This document shows, in pieces, positions 5,443 to 10,553 of a DNA stretch of 10,597 nucleotides. The notes beneath the pieces are model-generated. The model was not told the origin of the DNA, made no database searches, and worked only from the letters and a program-made list of their open reading frames with translations. This DNA is from Baffinella frigidus (taxonomy: Eukaryota > Cryptophyceae > Cryptomonadales > Baffinellaceae). A program made the position numbers and the translations under genes. The stretch spans positions 265,527 to 276,123 of the forward strand of contig MU646733.1 of assembly GCA_026770585.1 (NCBI GenBank), given 5' to 3'. The stretch's first letter is position 1. Every line of letters begins with the position of its first letter.

Positions 5443-8400
5443 GACAGAGAGAGACAGAGGAAGAGACATAGAAAGAGCCAGACAGGCAGACAGAGGGAGA
5501 GGGAGACAGAGACAGAAAATGGCCTACTCCGAGTTCCTCGCGGGCCTCTCGCTCATCAACCAGCAGGTGGGGTTAAGGGTTAAGGGTTAAGGGCTTAGGG
5601 TTGATTTTTGTCGGATTGCGCAGAAGTGAGTTGGCCACCAACCAACCCTCAACGAAAGACCAAATCATCGATTTTCACGATTCAGATTTACCTTGCCAGA
5701 GAGGCGAATTCGCCTAGCTGTGTTAACTTGAGTCCCAATCTTGATGCGAAATCAACTTTTGGGAACAGGTCGAAATCAATCGATTTGGTCCTTCCGTGAG
5801 GGTTGGTGGGGGGTGAACAACCCCAAACCCCAAACCCTAAACCCTGCACCCTGAACCCTAAACCCTAAACCCTAAACCCTAAACCCTAAACCCTAAACCC
5901 AGGAGTATCTCTCGAACGGCCTCACGGGCGAGCTAGCCACCTTTATCGGGGAAACCCTATTTTTCGTTCATTTGATGGCAATGAAAATTACTACACAATT
6001 CGATCTTACTAGTAATATTAAAGCATTCGTGTAGTAATTTTCATTGGAATCAGATGAAAGAAAACAGGTTTCCCCTGATAAATCTCCTTCGCCAGCCCTC
6101 AGAGGGGGAGAAAATCTCATCCCGGACCTAGATACATTTAATTTCGGGAACTGTCCATCTAAAAGATTTATGGTACACACCCAGCTATTTCAAAGCCCTA
6201 CCAGTACGAAATGGCTCAATCGCCAAGCCAAAGCTGAACTTCAATCTATTGCGGAACTCGAAGAAATCGCCTTTGTGGTCCCCTTGATTTGTGCTGAAGG
6301 TCGCCGGATTCCGACGACCTCTGGTACAAATCAGGGGACTAGAAAAGACTGTTTGCTCCCACCCTGATAGGCTGGTGGGTGTGGCAGGCCACACGGGCCA
6401 TCTTGTGGCATAGCATGCAGGGCGGGGCGGCCGAGCGTCTTTAGGGTTCAGAGGGTTGAGGGTTTAAAGTTTTATGGTTCAGGGTTTTAGGGTTCAGGGT
6501 TTAGGGGTTTAGGGTTGAGTTCTAACTGTGGGGGCGTGTGCGGCAGGAGTATCTCTCGAGCGGCCACACGGGCGAGCTCGCTACCTCCTTTGAAGACACG
6601 GTATGTCTCCCACCACCACACACAGCGGGCTACGAAGGGATTTTGAAGAGATTTTGAATAACCCCTAAGCGATAAGACCTAGGACCCTACGGTAGGCAAT
6701 CCGTAGGGACATAGGGGGGGGGGGTCGCCACCTCCTTTGAGGACACGGTCTGTCTCCCACAAACCCTCACAGCGGACTTGGTGCGTCGTGCTTTGTGTTT
6801 GGGTGGTTTTCACTCCACACAGCGGACTTCGAAGAGATTTTGAATAACCCTTAAGAGATAAGACACAGGACCCTACGGTAGGCAATCCGTAGGGACATAG
6901 GGGGGGGTCGCCACCTCCTTTGAGGATCAGGTCTCTTCCCGCCATCCCCCAGCGTATGTTTGAAACAAATACCAAAAAACAGAAAACACGTCGATAGGGT
7001 TGGGTCAAATCGAACGTTTTCGATTCCTCAATTCCTTCGAGAAATCGCTCCTCCACGGCATCTGCTTTGAGGATGGCGTTGGCGGATTGTGGAACACGCA
7101 AGGCAGTCACGACCGACCGTCTGGCTTCGGCGTCCGTTCACGAGCCTGCCGGCGGGGCTGTTCCACGTTCCAGGATTCCGCCTGCTCCGAGAGTATGTTT
7201 GAAACAAGGGTTTAGGGTTTATTCAGGGCTTCCATTCGTGCACGGCTGCTCGGGAGGCTCCGGGCCTCGGGCAGAAGCACTTCCACAAACCTCACAGAAA
7301 GCCCAAATAACTCATGCCCTTCTATTTTTTCTGGTACAAATTGGGCCTAGGACGCCGGATTCCGGCGTCCAAAATCGGTTTAAACCGGTTTAGGCCTAAA
7401 CCAAAATCGGTTTGGGCCTAAACCGATTTAGGTGTTTGGGTGCCCTGTGAGGGCTGGTGGTTGATGCTCTGCCTACCCAGGATCTCTGTTGCTCTCGCCC
7501 GCGGCTCCCGGACTACTAGTAGTCACATGTATTATACAGCCTATACATGTATTGTATAGCCTTTACATGTATTATATAGTCTATACACCTAGCTCTGCCC
7601 CACTCTGGTTGACCGACGAATCTCAAGTTGACATGCTGCCACGCCAGAGTGGAGGAGGGGGTTAATTTTTTAAAACCGTGTCAGGACACGGTCTTTGACT
7701 TTTGAAAACTACTGCCTTGCAGGGGAATTGACTTTTGGCGACCCCTTCCAAGACTCTGGCGTGGTGGGCGTGCGGTGCAACCCCGTCAACTTTGGAGCGG
7801 GGAAGAGCCCGGGCGCACCAAAGTGGTGGTCAAAAATAGACTGAGGCAGAGCTGGGTAGTGAGCCTTACGCAATCAAGGACTCAGGGCTCATAACCTTTC
7901 CTAGCGCAGCCTCCCAAATAGACTGAGGCTGCGCTAAGGGTTAGGCATGGCCTCGCCTGTGCCCTGCTTGTTTGTGGATGACTCCTATCCCTCAAGTGGC
8001 GACGGGGTCGAAAGTGACCCCAAAGAGGTCCTAGGCTCCTACGTATCTCCTACGGTAGGGCGTATGAGCCTACTCGCAACTTAAGGGATACCCCCCCCCG
8101 GGGGGGGGGGGAGAGAGACCCGCACTGGTGCTGCTCGGGGCCACGTGACCAATTCCACACAACTCTGTTGCTTTAAACGGACACCACGTGACCAACTCCG
8201 CACAAAACGCCTACGATCGATATTTAAAAAGGGTGTGGGGCTGGGCAGCTTCTGGACGGGATCCCGACTGAGGAGAGGAAGGGGAAGCTCGGCAAGCTCG
8301 CTGGGCGCTTAGCTACACCACACGAGCCACACGAGGCTGACCAAGCACCCTCTTTAGAACCCGGGAGCTGTACAAGTGAGTAATTTTTATGTGTTTGGTC

Positions 8401-10535
8401 ACGTGGCCTCCGCTTTAAACTGAGGCCACGTGACCAACTCCACACACAACGCCTATAATCGATATGTAAAAAGGGTGCGGGGCTGGGCAGCTTCTGGACG
8501 GGATCCCGACTGAGGAGCGGAAGGGCAAGCTCGGCAAGCTCGCGCGCTGGGAGCGCACCATCCGCCAGCGCAACCAGGTTTGCCAATTTAATTTGGGGAG
8601 ATTCGAGAATCTGTCCCGCTATCTTAGGCTTATAAAGCGTAAGATAAGGGTGGATATGCTATTTTAGGCAAAAAAACAAGGCTTAGAATAGCACAAATAT
8701 AGACATGTTCTGGTATCTTCCGAGATGAATTTGCGCGCCGAAAAAAATGCCGGTTATTTTCGTCTCGAGCCATCTATTATTTGTACCACGGATCGGCCAC
8801 TTCTGGGTAGGAAAGAAGCGAATGGGAGGAGATAATTCACTTTGACTTTAGATGGACGTCTCAAACATCCGGGAGCAGAGTTTACGCGGTGGGAGCGCTG
8901 CATCGACCAGCGCAACCAGGAGCCAATTGCGCGGCGAAACGAGGGGTGAGAATTGAGCTGCGAAACCACACAGTGGGCTTCGCAGATCGGTCCTTTTAGT
9001 TTCGTGGTACCAATCAAGAGTTGCTCGGTACAGAGGCATGTTACTCGCCGACATTTGAAGAGGGTTTCTGGTCGAATCTTCTGCGAAATCCACTCGTGTG
9101 GATTGAGATCCACTCGTGTGGATTGAGAATAGTCGGGCAATCCGAGTGATTCAGAGCTAGAGAAGGTGCTTCACCCGACCCCAGCAACGTTTTCGACCAC
9201 CAGCCCTCAGAGTGGGGGCAAATCGTCGTTTCGAGTCCCTTGGTTTGTGCCAGAGGTCGTCGGAATCCGACGGCCTTCAGTACAAATCAAGGGGATTGAA
9301 AAAGGCGATTTGCTCCAATCCTGAGGGCTGGTGGCAATAAGGATGGAACTAATGGCCGGGACTGGGTTAGCTGGAAACTCGAAACCCTCAGCCTTAAAAC
9401 CTAGACCCTAAACCCTAAACCCTAAACCCTAGACCCTAGACCCTGAACCCTAAACCCTAAACCCTAAACCCTAAACCCTAGACCCCAAACCCTAAACCCT
9501 AAACCCCAAACCATAAACCCTAAACCCTTAACCCCAAACCCCAAACCCCAAACCCCACACCCCACACCCCAAACACCACACCCCAAATCCCAAACCCCAA
9601 ACCCCAAACCCCCGCAGGCGCAGACGACAGCGACGTTCGCGAAGAACCTCGAGCGGCGCGTGCAGATGGACCGAGTCACCCCCGTCGACAAGTGCAGGCA
9701 CCCACGCTGAACGCACGTCGGGGCGCAGCCGGCAGGGCTCGAGAAGGACGCACCTAACGGACAGAGGCTGAGGCCCGCGTGGTCTTATCGCACATCAGGG
9801 CGCGGCCGGCAGGGCTCGAGAAGAACTACTGGACAGGGGACTGGGTTGGCGGAGGTCCGCGTGGTCTTATCTCTCAGGGGTTATTCAAAATCCCAACCCA
9901 GCTGGGACTGGGTTGTTTGGTTGGCTGGGGGACTGATGGGTGGGGCTGGCTGGGGTCCGCAGGCGCAGACGACAGCGACGTTCGCGAAGAATCTCGAGAG
10001 GCGCGTGCAGATGGACCGGGACACCCCTGTCGATAAGTGCAGGCAACCCCCGTCCCTTCAGGCTTGAGGCTTTAGGGGTTTAGCGTTTCGCAGGGAAATT
10101 GGGGAAGGGGTCGTTTGGTAGAGCGCTGTGCAGAGAAGTTGGCCACGGGAAATAATGGGAAATCGAGAAATCGTCCCTTCAGGGTTTTCTGGTCATCCTA
10201 CGCAGGGTTGTATCCCCAGATCTGGGGATGCAACCCCGTGTAGGATGGCCCCACTCGAGGCTGGCGTGTCACGTGGCGTAGAGATGATCCGAACGCTACG
10301 TGATTGATTCCGCCTACTTGGTTTGGGTTTAAGCTCAGTAGACCCTACACCTTACACCCTGCACCCGAAACCCGAAACCCTGAACCCCAAACCCCAAACC
10401 CCAAACCCCAAACCCCAAACCCCAAACCCTAAACCCTACGCCCGGAGCAGGAAGGGTCACCTCCCGATCCGCAAGTTGACGCGCGACATGCTGCTCCGCC
10501 CGCTCGAGGCCGACTTCACCGTCGCGGGCGCCCTC
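4830..10535 (+). CDS. Unrecognised multi-exon gene, N-myristoylated product predicted, 3' end outside window
   Basis: Spliced model with exons 4830-4961, 5325-5399, 6547-6600, 8491-8577, 9963-10036 (or its twin 9618-9691) and 10451-10535, giving about 170 residues before the window edge. I do not recognise the family. The protein begins MGGALSSLG, fitting the N-myristoylation pattern M-G-x-x-x-S. It continues with charged hydrophilic segments: KYDAVIFADQEG, MAYSEFLAGLSLINQQ, EYLSSGHTGELATSFEDT, LLDGIPTEERKGKLGKLA, RWERTIRQRNQ, TTATFAKNLERRVQMDR and IRKLTRDMLLRPLEADF. No transmembrane segment is obvious. Exon phases agree throughout (0,0,0,0,2). Conservation is supported internally: duplicated exon copies differ mostly at synonymous sites. 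Almost every internal exon has at least one partial or full copy in the flanking introns. No function is proposed. Confidence 0.75.
5325..5399 (+). CDS. Second gene, exon 2
   Basis: 25 codons after acceptor AGCGATGCAG. Encodes DAPRGPASTMAYSEFLAGLS then LINQQ, phase 0 at both ends. The donor here is GTCTGA (5400); without splicing the frame stops at once (QQ-V-stop). The last 16 codons are repeated at 5519-5566 with a GTGGGG donor and only synonymous differences. If the first donor is weak, the second could be used instead, although the purine-rich stretch before it makes a poor acceptor. Confidence 0.7.
5400..5518 (+). repeat. GACA/GAGA purine-rich microsatellite
   Basis: Between the two copies of exon 2, the plus strand is nearly all purine plus C: GA dinucleotides, then a run of GACA tetranucleotides (about 5416-5443), then degenerate GAGACAGA units. 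Lines up as the spacer created, or later expanded, within the 167-bp exon duplication. Confidence 0.85.
5519..5566 (+). pseudogene. Partial copy of exon 2 (3' part plus donor)
   Basis: Repeats MAYSEFLAGLSLINQQ exactly at the protein level, 167 bp after the first copy. Three nucleotide changes in the codons after ATG (TTT/TTC, GCT/GCG, CTG/CTC) are all synonymous. It keeps a GT donor at 5567. A CAG-like AG at 5514-5515 precedes it in frame, so inclusion as an extra 17-codon exon (K plus the 16 residues) is formally possible. Confidence 0.7.
5567..5634 (+). repeat. GGTTAAG / TTTAGGG-like repeats after exon 2 copy
   Basis: Three GGGTTAA units directly follow the donor at 5567, then one GGGCTTA unit and unique sequence. 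Sense orientation is G-rich here, opposite to the C-rich orientation found before acceptors at 5903 and 9618. Confidence 0.75.
5635..5809. mobile_element. Palindromic MITE-like element, CCACCARCCCTCA family, copy 1
   Basis: Starts CCACCAACCAACCCTCAACG and ends with GTGAGGGTTGGTGG, an inverted match. Inside, GACCAAATCATCGATT is mirrored by AATCGATTTGGTC. The centre holds the perfect palindrome GGCGAATTCGCC. About 175 bp, no coding capacity, so a non-autonomous foldback or MITE-type element. No target-site duplication could be seen with confidence. Confidence 0.75.
5818..5902 (+). repeat. Near-perfect (CCCTAAA)n tract ending in a 3' splice site
   Basis: Seven or more CCCTAAA units with a few variants (CCCCAAA, CCCTGCA, CCCTGAA) run straight into CCCAG and the GAGTATCTC of an exon 3 copy. 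In the sense strand the array supplies a pyrimidine-rich tract and CTAAAC, which resembles a branch-point sequence. Confidence 0.9.
5903..5942 (+). pseudogene. Exon 3 copy broken by a foldback insertion
   Basis: Reads EYLSNGLTGELAT where the working exon 3 reads EYLSSGHTGELAT, then departs into the 141-bp foldback starting TTTATC. The bases after that element (TCTCCTTC) resemble the missing TCCTTTG of exon 3, suggesting an originally whole exon was interrupted. It keeps an acceptor but has no donor. Confidence 0.75.
5942..6082. mobile_element. 141-bp foldback element (55-bp terminal inverted repeats)
   Basis: Left arm 5942-5996 and right arm 6029-6082 are near-perfect inverted copies, beginning TTTATCGGGGAAACC and ending GGTTTCCCCTGATAAA. 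The innermost 16 bp (ATGAAAATTACTACAC and its complement) are almost identical. A 32-bp AT-rich loop separates them. The base composition is far more AT-rich than the exon it interrupts. Confidence 0.85.
6092..6378. mobile_element. Palindromic MITE-like element, CCACCARCCCTCA family, copy 2
   Basis: Left end CCAGCCCTCAGAG (first bases lost) and right end CCTGATAGGCTGGTGG. The core CCCCTTGATTTGTGCTGAAGG is mirrored across CGGATTCCG by ACCTCTGGTACAAATCAGGGG minus one base. It matches the cores of the copies at 7283-7460 and 9197-9334. At 287 bp it is about twice the length of the copy at 9197 because of extra sequence in the left half (6110-6240). Confidence 0.75.
6437..6515 (+). repeat. TTTAGGG-like degenerate repeat
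   Basis: GGGTTCA, GGGTTGA, GGGTTTA and GGTTTAG units upstream of exon 3. G-rich in the sense direction, an exception to the usual C-rich sense orientation. The 6379-6436 stretch before it includes GGCCACACGGGC, a 12-base match to exon 3, possibly chance. Confidence 0.8.
6547..6600 (+). CDS. Second gene, exon 3
   Basis: 18 codons after acceptor TGTGCGGCAG, reading EYLSSGHTGELATSFEDT, with the strong donor GTATGT at 6601. It is the only complete version of exon 3: a 5' partial copy lies upstream (5903) and two 3' partial copies lie downstream (6727, 6910). Phase 0 at both ends. Confidence 0.75.
6630..6909. repeat. Tandem duplicated unit with GATTTTGAATAACCC and CCTACGG/CCGTAGG hairpin
   Basis: The block GATTTTGAATAACCCCTAAG, then GATAAGAC, ACCCTACGGTAGGCAATCCG, TAGGGACATAG and a run of G occurs twice (about 6651-6724 and 6835-6907). 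CCTACGG and CCGTAGG form a small hairpin within it. Related pieces occur in reverse at 9866-9893 (AGGGGTTATTCAAAATC) and around 8029-8100 (GTCCTAGG, CCTACGGTAGG), so this looks like a dispersed element. Confidence 0.7.
6727..6747 (+). pseudogene. Exon 3 3'-fragment copy 1
   Basis: GCC-ACC-TCC-TTT-GAG-GAC-ACG followed by GTCTGTCTCCCAC reproduces the end of exon 3 and its donor-proximal intron (GTATGTCTCCCAC). The differences within codons are synonymous. It has no acceptor: a G-run precedes it. It is 147 bp after the equivalent position of exon 3. Confidence 0.75.
6910..6930 (+). pseudogene. Exon 3 3'-fragment copy 2
   Basis: GCC-ACC-TCC-TTT-GAG-GAT-CAG then GTCTCTTCCC: a further copy, 183 bp after the previous one, with the last codon changed (T to Q). 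Like its neighbour it is preceded by a G-run and GTC and has no acceptor. Confidence 0.7.
6954..7207. repeat. 15-bp direct repeats 239 bp apart
   Basis: GTATGTTTGAAACAA occurs at 6954-6968 and 7193-7207. The enclosed 224 bp hold no recognisable gene but include TGCTTTGAGGAT near 7061, similar to the exon 3 end. This could be a duplication scar or a long target-site duplication. Confidence 0.6.
7283..7460. mobile_element. Palindromic MITE-like element, CCACCARCCCTCA family, copy 3
   Basis: Left end CCACAAACCTCACAGAAAG (diverged) and right end TGTGAGGGCTGGTGG. The core CTGGTACAAATTGGGCCTAGG and the palindrome GGACGCCGGATTCCGGCGTCC minus one base match the other family members. Its right half is expanded by repeated CGGTTTAGGCCTAAACC-type palindromes (7372-7432). 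Confidence 0.7.
7511..7588. repeat. 20-bp tandem repeat ACATGTATTATATAGCCTAT
   Basis: Three units start with ACATGT at 7525, 7545 and 7565 in exact 20-bp register, plus part of a fourth. It is preceded by the palindrome GACTACTAGTAGTC (7511-7524). AT-rich against a GC-rich background, and it abuts the next MITE-like element. Confidence 0.85.
7587..7857. mobile_element. MITE-like element, CTAGCTCTGCC family, copy 3
   Basis: Ends ACCTAGCTCTGCCCCACTCT and, inverted, ACCCAGCTCTGCCTCAGTCT. Internal hairpins are CCACGCCAGAGT/ACTCTGGCGTGG and ACCGTGTC/GACACGGT. The segment GTCAACTTTGGAGCGG to GCGCACCAAAGTGG is the reverse complement of a segment in the copies at 2589-2847 and 3489-3727, so the element lies in the opposite orientation. 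It lacks the Nudix-exon-like stretch they carry. Confidence 0.75.
7898..7940. repeat. Short inverted repeat AGCGCAGCCTC/GAGGCTGCGCT
   Basis: CCTAGCGCAGCCTC and GAGGCTGCGCTAAGG flank a loop that includes AAATAGACT. The loop and arms resemble the ends of the CTAGCTCTGCC element directly before it (AAAATAGACTGAGGCAGAGC), so it may be a solo pair of termini. The rest of 7941-8140 holds no gene I can see. Confidence 0.65.
8029..8111. repeat. CCTACGGTAGG-related element ending in C9G12
   Basis: GGTCCTAGG and CCTACGGTAGGG relate this to the duplicated unit at 6651-6907. It ends in nine C followed by twelve G (8091-8111), a perfect 9-bp hairpin without a loop. Confidence 0.6.
8141..8490 (+). repeat. 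Tandem duplication around exon 4 with CACGTG inverted repeats
   Basis: The block CACGTGACCAACTCC, CCTAYRATCGATAT, AAAAAGGGTG and GGGGCTGGGCAG precedes both copies of exon 4, with a 242-bp period. Between them, TTGGTCACGTGGCCTC (8395-8410) and its exact inverse (8422-8437) form a 16-bp hairpin around an 11-bp loop. Confidence 0.85.
8249..8301 (+). pseudogene. Partial copy of exon 4 (acceptor plus 5' part)
   Basis: Encodes LLDGIPTEERKGKLGKLA, identical to the complete exon 4 at 8491 with synonymous changes only (AGG/CGG, GGG/GGC). It then departs and reads through unrelated sequence to a stop near 8379. The acceptor GGGCAG is intact but no equivalent donor follows. Confidence 0.75.
8491..8577 (+). 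CDS. Second gene, exon 4
   Basis: 29 codons after acceptor CTGGGCAG, reading LLDGIPTEERKGKLGKLA then RWERTIRQRNQ, before donor GTTTGC (8578). Phase 0 at both ends, continuing exon 3 as ...FEDT-LLDG. The segment is strongly basic and probably helical. Confidence 0.75.
8616..8695. repeat. Two neighbouring imperfect hairpins
   Basis: TATCTTAGGCTT/AAGCGTAAGATA (about 8620-8646) and GCTATTTTAGGC/GCTTAGAATAGC (about 8658-8692). Both are AT-rich and may be remnants of foldback elements. No coding content is seen in 8578-8886. Confidence 0.6.
8887..8919 (+). pseudogene. Exon 4 3'-fragment copy
   Basis: Reads RWERCIDQRNQ where exon 4 reads RWERTIRQRNQ. No usable donor: GAG follows instead of GT. No acceptor precedes it. 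A separated 3' half of exon 4, complementing the 5' half copied at 8249. Confidence 0.7.
9088..9127. repeat. 20-bp direct repeat ATCCACTCGTGTGGATTGAG, two copies
   Basis: Two exact adjacent units. Each contains the palindrome-like ATCCAC/GTGGAT. The surrounding stretch 8920-9196 shows no gene I can support. Confidence 0.9.
9197..9334. mobile_element. Palindromic MITE-like element, CCACCARCCCTCA family, copy 4 (best preserved)
   Basis: A 138-bp element that is a near-perfect palindrome over its full length. Ends are CCACCAGCCCTCAGAGTGG and, inverted, CCACCAGCCCTCAGGATTGG. The centre is GTCGTCGGAATCCGACGGC. Inner arms are CCTTGGTTTGTGCC and, inverted, CCTTGATTTGTACT. It defines the family for the copies at 5635, 6092 and 7283. 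Confidence 0.85.
9396..9612 (+). repeat. Long CCCTAAA/CCCCAAA repeat tract before exon 5
   Basis: About 30 seven-base units grading from CCCTAAA through CCCTAGA to CCCCAAA and CCCCACA, leading directly to the acceptor CCCGCAG (9617). C-rich in the sense strand, therefore acting as or expanding the polypyrimidine tract. Confidence 0.9.
9618..9691 (+). CDS. Second gene, exon 5, twin copy A
   Basis: 74 nt after acceptor CCCGCAG. Encodes AQTTATFAKNLERRVQMDRV then TPVD, before donor GTGCAG (9692). It differs from twin B at six bases by my count, five synonymous and one giving V instead of D after MDR. Acceptor, frame and donor are all intact. Because 74 is not a multiple of three, inclusion of both twins would break the frame. 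Confidence 0.65.
9712..9870. repeat. Tandem repeat CGGCAGGGCTCGAGAA / GCGTGGTCTTATC, period about 77-82 bp
   Basis: GGCAGGGCTCGAGAA recurs at 9731 and 9808, and CCGCGTGGTCTTATC recurs at about 9775 and 9857. About two imperfect units lie between the exon 5 twins. The tail 9866-9893 is the reverse complement of the GATTTTGAATAACCCCT block near 6651. Confidence 0.75.
9963..10036 (+). CDS. Second gene, exon 5, twin copy B
   Basis: 74 nt after acceptor GTCCGCAG. Encodes AQTTATFAKNLERRVQMDRD then TPVD, phase 0 to phase 2. The donor is placed at GTGCAG (10037). A GC-type donor six bases on (GCAACC at 10043) would add the residues C-R in the same phase, and the two cannot be told apart from sequence alone. 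Twin of 9618-9691, 345 bp apart. Confidence 0.7.
10172..10303. repeat. 54-bp palindrome and a CACGT hairpin in the last intron
   Basis: 10194-10247 is a near-perfect palindrome running from CATCCTACGCAGGGTTG through central CCCCAGATCTGGGG to CAACCCCGTGTAGGATG. A second hairpin, TCACGTGGCGT/ACGCTACGTGA, lies at 10269-10303. CGTCCCTTCAGG occurs twice, near 10049 and 10172. No gene content is seen in 10045-10360. Confidence 0.85.
10343..10438 (+). repeat. CCCCAAA/CCCTAAA tract before exon 6
   Basis: Seven-base units (CCCTACA, CCCGAAA, CCCCAAA, CCCTAAA) in C-rich sense orientation. They end a dozen bases before the acceptor CGGAGCAG, the same arrangement as before exon 5. Confidence 0.9.
10451..10535 (+). 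CDS. Second gene, exon 6
   Basis: 85 nt after acceptor CGGAGCAG. The first base completes the split codon, then KGHLPIRKLTRDMLLRPLEA and DFTVAGAL follow, before the good donor GTGCGT (10536). Phase 0 at its end. No stop is reached, so the gene continues beyond the window. Confidence 0.7.
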
Positions 10536-10553
10536 GTGCGTCGCCCGTCTGCA

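Noticed and set aside
5818-5902. True chromosome end
   Set aside because: The CCCTAAA tract is short, interstitial and continued by coding sequence. Similar tracts occur throughout the window in both directions.
6044-6394. Open frames on both strands around 6044-6394
   Set aside because: They lie within the foldback and palindromic element. Symmetrical frames on both strands are expected of inverted repeats.
7000-7393. Plus-strand frames between 7000 and 7393 as an extra exon of the second gene
   Set aside because: No matching phase with good splice sites, no duplicate showing constraint, and the end overlaps a palindromic element.
8754-9140. 128-residue minus-strand frame in intron 4 of the second gene
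   Set aside because: No recognisable motif. It overlaps the exon 4 fragment copy and repeats on the other strand, and composition does not resemble the real exons.
9464-9716. Minus-strand frame of [11 protein letters not shown]-type repeats
   Set aside because: Translation of CCCTAAA/CCCCAAA repeats on the wrong strand. Such frames arise from any 7-bp repeat.
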